Positions 42,433 to 51,186 of a stretch of 55,306 nt of DNA are shown one piece after another. This stretch comes from Kiritimatiellia bacterium (GTDB lineage: Bacteria > Verrucomicrobiota > Kiritimatiellia > RFP12 > UBA1067), in the NCBI GenBank assembly GCA_017405115.1, contig JAFRBA010000159.1, positions 1-55,306 on the forward strand. The letters run 5' to 3'. The position numbers and the translations under genes are program-made. The stretch's first letter is position 1. Each line of letters begins with the position of its first letter. The notes below the pieces were generated by a model. The model made no database searches. It worked only from the letters and a program-made list of their open reading frames with translations, and was not told the origin of the DNA.

Positions 42433-43487
42433 GACGCCGCAAGCTCTTCCATTGTAATGGCTTTGAGCTTCCCGTACTTCACAAGCGAATTCTTGGTGTA
42501 GGCCGAGAGGACGACTATCCTGTCCTTCTTCGGATTGTCCGCGCGCGCGGCGACGTACTCGGCGAGCGCCTTGACCAGCTCGGGATGGAGCTTGTCCAGC
42601 ACAACCGCGCCTTCGCCGCAGCAGTACGTCTCCTCGTCGTTAGTGCCGAACGGCTTGCACGTCGCCTTGAGCGCGGCGAGCGCCTTCTCCATGCAGCAGC
42701 AGTTCTCGTAGTTCTTCTTGAAGTCGTCCGCAAGCGGATAAACCTCGCCGGCGGCCTTCGCGAACCTGACCTTGTACTGGACAACGAGCGCGGCCGTGCA
42801 CTTCACGTCGCAGGGCAGCTTCACGCCGAACGCGGGGTAGTCCTGCTTCAGCGCGTTGACGGCGGCGGGGTTGGAGACGAAGAGCGTCTTCACGCCCTCG
42901 GCCTTCAGGAACGCGGCGAACTTCTCGGCCGCGGCCTTCGCCTCGGCGAGGTAGCCGAGCACCTTCAGCGCCTTGCCGATCGAGCCGCCCGTGATGATCT
43001 TTGGCGAGACCTTTGCGGCCGCGAAGAGCTTCTTCGTGGCGGCGACCACGGACTTGTCGGCGGCGGTCGTGTCGTCGAGGAACCAGGCGACGTCGCCCTG
43101 CCTGCCCTCCGCAGCCTTGGCGGAGGACGGGGCCTCGATTTTCCAGCCGACTGACTTGGCGAACTTCGCCGCGAGCTTCTTGACGGCCTCGGGCGCCTTC
43201 CCGGCCTCGACGACGTCTGCGCGCGCCGCGAGGGCGAGCCCGTTCTCGTCGTAGTGGTTCACGCAGTGGCGCACGCAGCAGGCGGAGAGGTCCTGGCGGT
43301 AGAGGGCCTCCACGAAGTCCTCGTCGTCAAACGAGTTCGTTCCGGTGCGGAGTCCGTAGAGCATCGCCGCGCGGACGCGTGGCGTGTCCACCTCGGTGAA
43401 CCGCACGTTCCCGATCGCGGAGAGGTGCCGGCACATGAAGCAGAACCGGCAGTTCATTATGGCTTCTTCGTATTTGTCGATATGCAT
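42423..43487 (-). CDS. Fe-S oxidoreductase, GlcF/LutA-like CCG-domain protein
   Basis: The protein has 354 residues from the ATG at 43487; an in-frame ATG 30 nt inside (MNCRFCFMC) is an alternative, and neither has a strong ribosome site. It has a cysteine cluster CRFCFMC (C13, C16, C19), a second group CCVRHC (C70, C71, C75), then two cysteine-rich CCG-like sites, NCCCME near 265 and YCCGEGA near 297. CCG domains bind noncubane or heterodisulfide-type clusters and partner FAD-linked glycolate or lactate oxidases; the gene for such a partner is directly upstream. The middle is unusually rich in alanine and lysine. It probably passes electrons from the FAD subunit to the respiratory or quinone pool. 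Confidence 0.72.
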   Translation of the reverse strand: MHIDKYEEAIMNCRFCFMCRHLSAIGNVRFTEVDTPRVRAAMLYGLRTGTNSFDDEDFVEALYRQDLSACCVRHCVNHYDENGLALAARADVVEAGKAPEAVKKLAAKFAKSVGWKIEAPSSAKAAEGRQGDVAWFLDDTTAADKSVVAATKKLFAAAKVSPKIITGGSIGKALKVLGYLAEAKAAAEKFAAFLKAEGVKTLFVSNPAAVNALKQDYPAFGVKLPCDVKCTAALVVQYKVRFAKAAGEVYPLADDFKKNYENCCCMEKALAALKATCKPFGTNDEETYCCGEGAVVLDKLHPELVKALAEYVAARADNPKKDRIVVLSAYTKNSLVKYGKLKAITMEELAASCL

Positions 43488-43490
43488 AGT

Positions 43491-43518
43491 GGTTAGTGGT
43501 TAGTCGTTAGTCGTTAGT
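43491..43518. repeat. Tandem 7-bp repeat between the FAD oxidase and Fe-S genes
   Basis: Four head-to-tail copies of SGTTAGT (43491-43497, 43498-43504, 43505-43511, 43512-43518) with partial copies at both ends. They fill the 54-nt gap between the FAD oxidase stop and the Fe-S protein start, where a ribosome binding site would be expected. Confidence 0.6.
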
Positions 43519-43541
43519 GGTCAGAGGGCGGCAACTGTTTC

Positions 43542-44996
43542 TCAGCAGCCGGCGAAGCCGAGCTTGCCGGGGTTCATGATGCCGTTGGGGTCGAGCTGCC
43601 TCTTGATGCCCTCGAGCACCGGCATGGCCGTGCCGTAGAGGTCCTTGACGTAGCGGCCGAGCTTCAGTCCGACGCCGTGGTGCTCGTTGATCACTCCGCC
43701 CTCGCGTATCGCCGCGCGAATCGCCTTGTCCCAGACGGCGTTGTAGAGCGCGGCGGCCTCCTGTGCGTTCGGCGGCACCTTGTCGCCCGGGAATATGAAG
43801 CGGGCGTAGAGCATGCAGCCCCACTCGTACCAGTGCGAGAAGTGGCCGATGAAGCGCGCGTCGGGGAACTCCTTGTTCACGACGTTCTTCATCGCCCAGT
43901 AGACGTTCTCGATGTGGGAGAAGTCGGCGACCGTGTCGAGGGTACCGAACGCCTGGGGCACGTGGAACATGTAGCCCGGATAGAAGAACTTGTACTTGTT
44001 CTCCCACCACCACTCGCCGCCCTTGGAGCCGAGGTCCTTGCCCTTGAACTCCTTCTCCATGATTTCGCGGGCGTACTGCATCTGAAGGTCCACGATCTTC
44101 TTCCTGCCGTCGAAGCCGAAGACGAGGTACGCGCCCCTGTCGAGGTCGATGCCGAACACCTTCGACACGTGCGTCTTCGTCTCCGTCTCGTCGTAGAGGC
44201 GCATCGCGCACGGCCCGAGGCGGCTGCGCATGAGCGTCGCTCCGGCCTGCATCGCGGTGTGGAAGTCCTTGAAGATGTAGGCGCGGAACTGCCGCGACTC
44301 CGGCTGCGGGTGTATCTTGAGCGTCACCTCGGTGATGACGCCGAGCGTGCCCTCGCTGCCGAGGAACATCATCGTGAGGTCCGGGCCGGACGCGTGGCGC
44401 GGCACGGGGAGCGTGCGGATTACCTCGCCGGTAGGCGTGACGACCTCGAGCGACATCACCATGTCCTCGATCTTGCCGTACTTCGTCGACAGGACGCCCG
44501 TTCCGCGGTGCGCCAGGAACCCGCCGATGGTCGCGCAGGAGATGGACGCCGGCAGGTGCATCGTCGAGAAGCCCGCCTTGTTGCATCCCCACTCGAGGTG
44601 GCGCGCGATGATGCCGGTCTGGCACGTGACGGTGAGCGAGGTCTTGTCGATCTTGAGGATCTTGCTCATCCTCTTCATGTCGAGGACTATCCCGTTGTAG
44701 ACCGGCAGCGCGCCGCCCTGCGAGCCCGAGCCGCCGCCCCACGGCACCACGGGTATCCTGTACTGGTTCGCGATCTTCATGATGCGCGAAACCTCCTCCG
44801 TCGAGGACGGATGCACAACGAAGTCCGGCCTGGGGCACTCCTTGCCGCGGTCGTGCCACATCTCCGGAATCCAGTAGTAGTCGATGGAGTGGCCGAACTT
44901 GTCCGCGAACTTTACGTCGACCTGGTCGGCGCCCACCACGTCGGCAAGCTCGGTGCGGATCATCTCGTACATGTAGCTTTCTGGCTTTATCTTCAT
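43542..44996 (-). CDS. FAD-linked oxidase, GlcD / D-lactate dehydrogenase type
   Basis: The protein has 484 residues from the ATG at 44996, chosen over a longer frame because AAGGA lies 8 nt upstream. An FAD-binding type 4 (PCMH) domain spans about 50-230: RPDFVVHPSSTEEV, VVPWGGGSGSQGG, ASISCATIGG and GSEGTLGVITEV. The C-terminal FAD-oxidase domain ends INEHHGVGLKLGRY and GIMNPGKLGF. Family members oxidise glycolate, D-lactate or other 2-hydroxy acids. With the Fe-S gene next to it and an aldolase in the same operon, a hydroxy acid arising from sugar cleavage (for instance via lactaldehyde) is a reasonable but unproven substrate. Confidence 0.87.
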   Translation of the reverse strand: MKIKPESYMYEMIRTELADVVGADQVDVKFADKFGHSIDYYWIPEMWHDRGKECPRPDFVVHPSSTEEVSRIMKIANQYRIPVVPWGGGSGSQGGALPVYNGIVLDMKRMSKILKIDKTSLTVTCQTGIIARHLEWGCNKAGFSTMHLPASISCATIGGFLAHRGTGVLSTKYGKIEDMVMSLEVVTPTGEVIRTLPVPRHASGPDLTMMFLGSEGTLGVITEVTLKIHPQPESRQFRAYIFKDFHTAMQAGATLMRSRLGPCAMRLYDETETKTHVSKVFGIDLDRGAYLVFGFDGRKKIVDLQMQYAREIMEKEFKGKDLGSKGGEWWWENKYKFFYPGYMFHVPQAFGTLDTVADFSHIENVYWAMKNVVNKEFPDARFIGHFSHWYEWGCMLYARFIFPGDKVPPNAQEAAALYNAVWDKAIRAAIREGGVINEHHGVGLKLGRYVKDLYGTAMPVLEGIKRQLDPNGIMNPGKLGFAGC

Positions 44997-45030
44997 TTGT
45001 AATTCCTTCCGTTGCTTCCAGATGCCTTGA

Positions 45031-45036
45031 ATTATA
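45031..45036 (-). promoter_or_regulatory. -10 box of the FAD oxidase/Fe-S/GH2/aldolase operon
   Basis: A perfect TATAAT on the minus strand, 34 nt upstream of the ATG at 44996. No good -35 hexamer is visible at the expected distance (CCCCGC there), so an activator may be needed. Confidence 0.45.
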
Positions 45037-45094
45037 CTACACATCGCATGAGAGCGGGGCGAAAACATATGAGACTTTATGAGAAGAAATGCAA

Positions 45095-45118
45095 CGCCGC
45101 CGGCGCGCGCCGGCGGCG
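45095..45118 (-). terminator. Perfect 24-nt GC palindrome downstream of the mannitol dehydrogenase-family gene
   Basis: CGCCGCCGGCGC followed directly by its reverse complement. It starts about 58 nt past the stop of the 45177-46790 gene and is followed by TTGCATTTCTTC in the transcript direction. This is a strong stem with only a weak U-rich tail, so it may be a terminator or a transcript-protecting hairpin. Confidence 0.5.
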
Positions 45119-45176
45119 GAAGGCGGACTCGTCGCCCGCCACTTGCTGCGGCAAGGATGCCGTGTGCAGGCGAAGG

Positions 45177-46790
45177 CTACTTGAGCTCCTCCTGCAGGAG
45201 CCTGCGCGCCGAGCCGGGGCCGGCGAGCAGCTTCACGAAATAGGCCTCGATGCGGTCCGCAAGCGGCGTCTTCGTGTAGTCGACGTGGAACACGGCCTCG
45301 TTTGCGAGGAGCGGACGCAGCTGGCCGCCGTACGACGCGGGGTCGTTCCAGACGATGCCCGCTAGCTTGCCCTGGAACTCCTCCTTGAGCGGATCGGGCG
45401 AGACCTCGAACGGCTCGCCGCTGTCGTTGACGGCGAGGAGGTAGCGGAACCAGCCCGCGATCGCAAGCGGAATGGCCACAAGGTCGTCGAGGCTGCGCCC
45501 GGAGGCGATGTAGCTCTTGACCGTCTCGCCGAAGCGGATGCCGAGCTTCTGCGACGTGTCGGTCGCGATGCGGCGCGGGTCGTCGGGCATGAACGGGTTG
45601 GGCAGGCGCTCGTTCACGACCTCGTCGATGAACGCCTTGGGCGAGATGATCTTGGGGTCGACGACGACCGGAAGCCCCTCGACGTAGCCGAGGCGCTTGA
45701 CGAGCCTCACGATGTCCGCGTCCTTCATCTCCTCGCAGATGAGCGTGTAGCCAAGGAGGCATCCGTACATGGACATCGCGGTGTGGAGCGGGTTGAGGCA
45801 CGTCGTGACCTTCATGCGCTCCGTCATGTTGACGGTCTCGCGGTCGCAGAAGTACACGCCGGCCTTCTCGAGCGGCGGGCGCCCGTTCGGGAACTTGTCC
45901 TCGACGACGAGGTACTGGGGCTTCTCGGCGTTCACGAACGCCGCGATGAACGTCTTCTTGTCGGTCACCACCGGGGCCATCCCCTCGAAGCCGTCGGCGA
46001 CGAGCGACTCCTCCACGCGCGGATGGGGCCGCGGCGTGATCTTGTCGATCATCGACCAGGGGAACGAGACCTTGGACTCGTCGTTGAGGTAGTCGATGAA
46101 GCCGGCGTCGACGAAGCCCCCCTCCTTCCATGCCTGCGCGACCTCGAGAACGGATTTCATGAGCTTCTCGCCGTTGTGCGAGCAGTTGTCCATCGAGACG
46201 ACGGCCATCGGCAGCTTCCCGGCGCCGTAGCGCTCGAAGAGAAGCGCGGCGACGATCGCCATGACATGGCGCGGCGCGGCAGGCCCGTTCGCCATGTCGG
46301 CCTCAACGACGGGCATGAGCGAGCCGTCGGGGCGGCGCAGCGCGTAGCCCTTCTCGGTGATGGTGAACGAGAGCATCTTGAGCGACGGCGCGCGGAAGAT
46401 GGAGCGCAGGCGCTCGGCGGACGCGGCGTCGGAGAAGTCGGCCTTGAGGCCCTCCGCGACGCCGGCAAGCACCTCGCGCGTCGTCGTGCCGTCGGGGTTG
46501 AGCAGCACGTTCAGCGTAAGCGAGTCGTATGCGTCGTAGATCTTGTCGATCACCTCGTAGTCGAACGTGTCGCATGCTATGATGCCGGTCTTCGCGAGGC
46601 CGTCGTTCAGAAGCCTCTGGCTCAGCGAGCCTATGAAGCCCCGGAATATGTTGCCGGCGCCGAAGTGGACCCACTCGGGCGTCTCCTTCGTCTGCGCGCG
46701 CATGGCGGCTATGTCGAACTTCGGCAGCGCGACGCCCTTCGCGGTCCACGCGGCTGCGTCGCTGGTTATCGATTCAAGGCTCAGTTTCAT
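45177..46790 (-). CDS. Mannitol dehydrogenase family protein, probably D-mannonate oxidoreductase (fructuronate reductase)
   Basis: The protein has 537 residues with AAGGAG upstream of the ATG at 46790. The N-terminal NAD-binding part begins with WVHFGAGNIFRGFIG and has VVSMDNCSHNGEKL, the long-chain polyol dehydrogenase signature. The catalytic C-terminal domain has KVTTCLNPLHTAMS, the expected Lys-Asn-His region. The family interconverts fructuronate/mannonate, tagaturonate/altronate or fructose/mannitol. In a neighbourhood of pectin-like glycan genes fructuronate reductase (UxuB-like) is the best guess. No uxaC, uxuA or kdg genes are in the window to confirm it. The gene is transcribed alone. 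Confidence 0.82.
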   Translation of the reverse strand: MKLSLESITSDAAAWTAKGVALPKFDIAAMRAQTKETPEWVHFGAGNIFRGFIGSLSQRLLNDGLAKTGIIACDTFDYEVIDKIYDAYDSLTLNVLLNPDGTTTREVLAGVAEGLKADFSDAASAERLRSIFRAPSLKMLSFTITEKGYALRRPDGSLMPVVEADMANGPAAPRHVMAIVAALLFERYGAGKLPMAVVSMDNCSHNGEKLMKSVLEVAQAWKEGGFVDAGFIDYLNDESKVSFPWSMIDKITPRPHPRVEESLVADGFEGMAPVVTDKKTFIAAFVNAEKPQYLVVEDKFPNGRPPLEKAGVYFCDRETVNMTERMKVTTCLNPLHTAMSMYGCLLGYTLICEEMKDADIVRLVKRLGYVEGLPVVVDPKIISPKAFIDEVVNERLPNPFMPDDPRRIATDTSQKLGIRFGETVKSYIASGRSLDDLVAIPLAIAGWFRYLLAVNDSGEPFEVSPDPLKEEFQGKLAGIVWNDPASYGGQLRPLLANEAVFHVDYTKTPLADRIEAYFVKLLAGPGSARRLLQEELK

Positions 46791-46809
46791 CTATGCGTTC
46801 TCCTTTTCC

Positions 46810-46849
46810 GACGCACCATCGCGTCATTGTCTCTTGGCGTCAAAGTATA
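46810..46849 (-). promoter_or_regulatory. Promoter region of the mannitol dehydrogenase-family gene
   Basis: A TATACT -10 box lies at 46844-46849 on the minus strand, without a convincing -35 box. A short inverted repeat (GACGC, 6-nt loop, GCGTC) at 46810-46825 lies between it and the ribosome site. Confidence 0.4.
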
Positions 46850-47397
46850 CCAAAATTCGTGCGCGAAGACCAGCCGCCCCGGCGCGGACGAGTTCGTGCA
46901 CATATCGCAAAGGACTTTTCATGTGGACTCGCACATTTCCACAAGGACTATTCACCTAGCTTATCCACCCTCATTTCAACAACCGGCTATTCCTATCATT
47001 TTTGTCAGATATAGTCAATGGTCACGAGGCACACTACTATAACCCTGTGTAGCGTCGCGATAAAGAACAGAGTCTGCTTCCGCCGTCATTCAGCCCGCAT
47101 CCGGCGGACAGTCAGCCCGGGGACAATCCCATTCAGCGGGTCATGCGGCGGCGATACATCTGCGCAGCGGCTTCGCGGCATGCGTTTACAAGTTCCGAGT
47201 CAGCACGGGGACAGTCCCCCTTCGGAAGGAGATGTCCGTCTTCCCTGTCCCAGCACCCGCTCTGGCCGTTCACAAGAGTCGTGCGGCCGTAGCGACAAAC
47301 GAAGTCAACTGCCGTTGTTAGGTTAAGTCAAGCATACACAAAAGCCCGACCTTGTTGCCTCCAGACTCGTTCGCATTGAGCTGCTTTATTTCACAAC
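46850..47397. other. Non-coding stretch between two minus-strand transcription units
   Basis: No convincing coding frame on either strand. The left part (about 46900-47060) is A+T-rich and holds TTATCCACC and ATTTCCACA strings. The middle (about 47090-47290) is G+C-rich with REP-like palindromes and two similar CATTCAGCSSG strings (near 47090 and 47128). The right part lies directly downstream of the six-hairpin glycosidase gene and has no clear terminator hairpin. Confidence 0.5.
47207..47229. repeat. REP-like palindromic element
   Basis: GGGGACAGTCCCC (47207-47219) directly adjoins CCTTCGGAAGG (47219-47229); both are perfect palindromes. The GGGGAC/GTCCCC core resembles short elements associated with REP-type (RAYT) transposases. 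A related core occurs at 55074-55107. No transposase gene is present. Confidence 0.5.
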
Positions 47398-49080
47398 TCA
47401 ATACAGGACTTCGAAATCGACAACGCCGTCTGCCGGCGTAACGACAACATCAACGTACCGCGATTCGCCAACGGTCGAGAGCGTAAACGCCATCTCCGCG
47501 CCGTCTACGTGAAGTGCCTTCGGCATCTTGCAGGCGGGCACGAGCAAATGCGCCTTGACCTTCTTCGCCGGACTGAGCATACGGTAGCGGAAGCCCTTGT
47601 CGGTCTGGACATACCGGACATCGACGTACTTTTTCGTCAGCTCGTAACCCGTCACATAGCGAAGCTCCCTGTAATGAGTCACCGGCCAGCGCGGCGAGAA
47701 CACAATCTCGTCGTAGCCAACGCCAGCGTTGACCACGCCGGCAAGTCCCTCGTCCACCGCGCTCATCATGGCCGCCGCACCCCATGCGCTCGGTCCACCT
47801 CCCTGCGCTGCCTGTGTCTTGGGATCATAGAGGAAGTAGATGTCACCATCACGCTTCACCAACGCCATCATGCGCTTTACAATGTCCCAGCCATAGTCTT
47901 CGCGACCGTTCGCGAACGCTCCCTTGGCAAGCTCTCCGGCCGTAAACGGCGATATAGCCCCGTTCACGTACTTGCCTGACTTGTACATCATGAACGACGG
48001 ACTGTATGGAGGGTCGATGGTGAACCACTCAGCGAAAGCGCCGGACGTCTTGCGGCGGCGACGGAACTCGTCTATCACGGAGCGGCACTCGTCACCCGAG
48101 AGGAAGCCCCGATTGAGAGCGTAGGAATCAGAGAGCGACAGTCGCTCCACCTCGCTTGCGTCGAGCGGCTTTCCACCATCGACGGGAAGCTGGTGCACAA
48201 AGAAGCGTCCATTCCAGAGATACTTCATTATGCTGGCACGGAGCGCGGCGGCGCGTCTGTTCCATTCCTGGGACTTGTCGGCGTTCCCCAGTCTTGCATT
48301 CATCCAACCGAGCAGGTTCATAGCCTGAAATACACCGGTGTTGTCGCCGTGCATAGCGCACATCGTGCCGGCAATGCGTCGGTCGTTTTGGCTCGCAAAG
48401 TCGTTCGTGAAGTCCCAGGTGTCAATCGTGTATGGGCGAATGCAGAGGCCGTATTTTGCGCTCCAGCGCTTAGAATCGCTCGTCTGGTAGTCGATCCCCT
48501 TCTCCAGGGCGGGAAGGACGGAGGCAAGCCATTTGTCATCGCCAGTCATGCGGTAGTACTGCCAGGCACCCTCCACCACGAGATACTCCACGTCGGCCTC
48601 AAGCTCAAGACGTACCAGGGAAAGATGGTCGTCTGGAAACAGGATGCGGCAGTCCTCGTCCACCATGGCCCAATGCCGGTCATCGAGCTGCTTTACGAGT
48701 TCGAAGAACTGGCCATCGTGTCGTTGCGTGTCGATTATTAACTGGAGGAACGAGATCGGGTCATATTCCCAATGCATCCAGCCCTTCATCTGTTGGACAT
48801 GGTCGCGAATCCAGTTGTGGTTGCATACCACCACCTTGCCGGCGACAAAGAGTAGACGGCGATTGGCCATTATCGTCTCGCGCATCTTCTGAAGGAACAT
48901 GCCGAGTTCTGAGTCGGAGGTGGTCAACAGGCCAGGAAGCGACAGCTCCGGATTGTTGTATACTCCACACTTGACATTGCCACAGTACATACGTGGCAAT
49001 CGGTTCTCAAATTCAATCATGTGCGCGGACAGCGCAACCATCGCGCAAAGCGTGCAGAACACAAGCAGGACTCTTCTCAT
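47398..49080 (-). CDS. Exported six-hairpin glycosidase-superfamily protein
   Basis: The protein has 560 residues and a signal peptide (MRRVLLVFCTLCAMVALSA). GGAAGGAA precedes the ATG. The sequence has the feel of an (alpha/alpha)6 barrel: NHNWIRDHVQQMKGWMHWE near 90-108, EADVEYLVVEGAWQYYRMTGDDKW, WDFTNDFASQND, HGDNTGVFQAMNLLGWM, LWNGRFFVHQ, then a small C-terminal beta domain. The paired acidic positions in RDH and DFTND could be catalytic, as in GH37/GH63/GH116-like enzymes, but the family is not certain. It is the last gene of the SUMF1-led operon, 16 nt after the GH39-like gene. The DNA is less G+C-rich than the 27 kb operon. Confidence 0.68.
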   Translation of the reverse strand: MRRVLLVFCTLCAMVALSAHMIEFENRLPRMYCGNVKCGVYNNPELSLPGLLTTSDSELGMFLQKMRETIMANRRLLFVAGKVVVCNHNWIRDHVQQMKGWMHWEYDPISFLQLIIDTQRHDGQFFELVKQLDDRHWAMVDEDCRILFPDDHLSLVRLELEADVEYLVVEGAWQYYRMTGDDKWLASVLPALEKGIDYQTSDSKRWSAKYGLCIRPYTIDTWDFTNDFASQNDRRIAGTMCAMHGDNTGVFQAMNLLGWMNARLGNADKSQEWNRRAAALRASIMKYLWNGRFFVHQLPVDGGKPLDASEVERLSLSDSYALNRGFLSGDECRSVIDEFRRRRKTSGAFAEWFTIDPPYSPSFMMYKSGKYVNGAISPFTAGELAKGAFANGREDYGWDIVKRMMALVKRDGDIYFLYDPKTQAAQGGGPSAWGAAAMMSAVDEGLAGVVNAGVGYDEIVFSPRWPVTHYRELRYVTGYELTKKYVDVRYVQTDKGFRYRMLSPAKKVKAHLLVPACKMPKALHVDGAEMAFTLSTVGESRYVDVVVTPADGVVDFEVLY

Positions 49081-49096
49081 TGTACCGTTCCTTCCT

Positions 49097-51175
49097 TCAA
49101 TACGTCAAGACTTTCTCGACTGGCGCGGATGAATGGACAAACACAGGATCTCGGACCACTCCATTGAAGAACACCGGATGCCCCACATCACACGCAAAGC
49201 GCACCTTGCCACCGGAATTTGAAATCGCGACAGGTTCTCCCATAAGATTCTCTGCGGTTAGGTATCCTCCGCCTTTGGCCTCCAGCACAACAGACTCGCC
49301 ATAGTCCGTCCAGAGAACGCTCTTGTCGGCCATGCTGAACACAATGGCCTCAATGTCATGACCTATCTGCACAAAATCCATCTTAGCAGGTCCTCGCGTA
49401 AATGTGCAGTATAACTTTGACAGGGCACGATAGGCTGGCTTTATTGTACGGTGATCTCCTCTAACAACACCATAATTGCACACCGACTTGTCGAAGTTGC
49501 CTCCGTCAAAAAGCGTATACGGAACAAGTGCAACAACCTTGCCAGACGCCGCTGCCGTCATCTGCGCTCGAGCAAAATTCACTGCCTGCTCTCGTTCGCT
49601 CGAGCCACCACGCCATGTAGACCATCCTATCTCGGTCATTCCAATGCGCCGTCTCCCAGACTTTTCGTACAGCCATTCGATGTCGCCGAGAAATGTTCTC
49701 TCGGCCAATGCACTCGTGTAAGGATGAACCGAAATCCTGTCAAAACGCACTCCAGCCTCGATGCCTGACTCTACGAAGTTGCGGCCAACGCCTGAAGTCA
49801 CAAACCCCCACACCTCGGCATTGGGATTAGCCGCCTTGACTGCGTTGTATGACATGGAGAGAAGTTTGTAGTATGACTCCTTTGACCCCTTCCAGGGATC
49901 AATGTCCGGTTCATTGTAGATTTCCCACCGATCCACCCGGCCACGATAACGCGAAACGAGACGCGACAACATCCGACAGTAGTCGGCACATCCCTCGTCC
50001 GTCCAAGGCTTCGTCCACTTCGCCCAATATCCGAACATCCCAACTATCGTCAACCCGTTGGCTACGGCAACGTCAACCATATAGTCATATAGCGCAAGGT
50101 CTATCTTCCCCTTCTCTGGCTCGATGCGGCTCCAGCTGAACTCCTCGCGGATCCACTTCGTCCCCATGTTGCGGACCAATGCAGCATTTCTGGCAATGCG
50201 TTCGCGGTTTTCTGCATTGTCAGGCATACGTTGCAAAACGAGATACGAACCCATCCCCCACGACAATTCCGGTGCCGCGCACGGCTCGACCTGCCCAGCA
50301 ACAGGCCGCGTCCATGTGCGTGACCACGAAAATGCAGGGATGCAAACACCACACTCTCCAACAAAAGAAATGGAATATTCTGCGAAATTCCTGTCCGGCG
50401 GCACCGCCGGCAAGACAAACGGATGTCGCGCCTTGCCTTTCGCCGGAACCTCAATTACAGCGGACTCTTCCAACCCAAGCATTTTTCCTTCCCAGTCTCG
50501 GACTTTCAACGCAAACGAGCCACGAATAGAACTATCCGTAAGGTTTGTGACCACCGCTATCATAGATTTCGGCGGGGCAATTCCGTCTTTCTCCCATGCA
50601 ATACTGCCGTCAATCCGAATTGGATGAAGGATATCGTCTGACACATGATCGAACATATAGCCGAGAGGTTCGACGAATTGAACATCCGTCACGACAAGCC
50701 GACCAGACAGGTCACATCCCTTAGATTTATGAATGCCGATAGCGATGCTGCGCAACGGGAAATGCATCTTTCCATCGTTCGCGCCGCCAAATGCCAATTT
50801 ACATCCTTGCGGCACAATCCTATAGTTCCGCACTTCGCCGTTAGGCAATCTGAAGTATTTGATGAAGTTCTGCCCCGTCTTGTCGGTGAAGTGCATCTGC
50901 ACCAACGCATCCTCGACCCCTTTCATGCGGCACTGAATCGCATCAATGCGGATGCCGCGATCACCAAATCCGTATCTCATCTCTACATACGAGCCGCCGT
51001 CCGTAAAATCGTAGGAAAGGACGTGGCCACCATCGCACCTCGAAACACGGCCTCTACCACCTGGCACTTCGCGGCCAATGTTCAGAGACGGCTCAGCCGC
51101 TGACAAAGCAACGGCCACCAGAGACAGAGAAACGAAGGCAAAAGATCGTAGAAGCCGCTGCTGGCCCAACTCCAT
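49097..51175 (-). CDS. Exported glycoside hydrolase, clan GH-A (GH39/GH5-like)
   Basis: The protein has 692 residues with AAGGGGG before the ATG and a signal region (LLRSFAFVSLSLVAVALSA). Residues about 30-310 are beta-sandwich material, with a carbohydrate-binding-like first half (YFRLPNGEVRNYRIVP). The TIM barrel (about 315-600) has WIREEFSWSRIEPEKG and the acid/base in RWEIYNEPD (E422). The likely nucleophile is in MTEIGWST (E515). A small beta domain closes the chain. This architecture is common among xylosidase, iduronidase and PslG-like GH39 members; the substrate cannot be assigned. Confidence 0.8.
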   Translation of the reverse strand: MELGQQRLLRSFAFVSLSLVAVALSAAEPSLNIGREVPGGRGRVSRCDGGHVLSYDFTDGGSYVEMRYGFGDRGIRIDAIQCRMKGVEDALVQMHFTDKTGQNFIKYFRLPNGEVRNYRIVPQGCKLAFGGANDGKMHFPLRSIAIGIHKSKGCDLSGRLVVTDVQFVEPLGYMFDHVSDDILHPIRIDGSIAWEKDGIAPPKSMIAVVTNLTDSSIRGSFALKVRDWEGKMLGLEESAVIEVPAKGKARHPFVLPAVPPDRNFAEYSISFVGECGVCIPAFSWSRTWTRPVAGQVEPCAAPELSWGMGSYLVLQRMPDNAENRERIARNAALVRNMGTKWIREEFSWSRIEPEKGKIDLALYDYMVDVAVANGLTIVGMFGYWAKWTKPWTDEGCADYCRMLSRLVSRYRGRVDRWEIYNEPDIDPWKGSKESYYKLLSMSYNAVKAANPNAEVWGFVTSGVGRNFVESGIEAGVRFDRISVHPYTSALAERTFLGDIEWLYEKSGRRRIGMTEIGWSTWRGGSSEREQAVNFARAQMTAAASGKVVALVPYTLFDGGNFDKSVCNYGVVRGDHRTIKPAYRALSKLYCTFTRGPAKMDFVQIGHDIEAIVFSMADKSVLWTDYGESVVLEAKGGGYLTAENLMGEPVAISNSGGKVRFACDVGHPVFFNGVVRDPVFVHSSAPVEKVLTY

Positions 51176-51186
51176 GCCGAACCCCC

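Noticed and set aside
43491..43518. Possible CRISPR-like repeat
   Set aside because: The 7-bp units are directly tandem with no spacers, and no cas gene is present.
46940..46985. DnaA-box-like strings (TTATCCACC, ATTTCCACA) that might mark a replication origin
   Set aside because: Matches are imperfect and few, and no dnaA, dnaN, gidA or rpmH-type gene is nearby.
47018..47326. A plus-strand frame of about 100 codons in the 46850-47397 gap
   Set aside because: It crosses the REP-like palindromes, has no ribosome site, signal peptide or family motif, and its composition is not protein-like.
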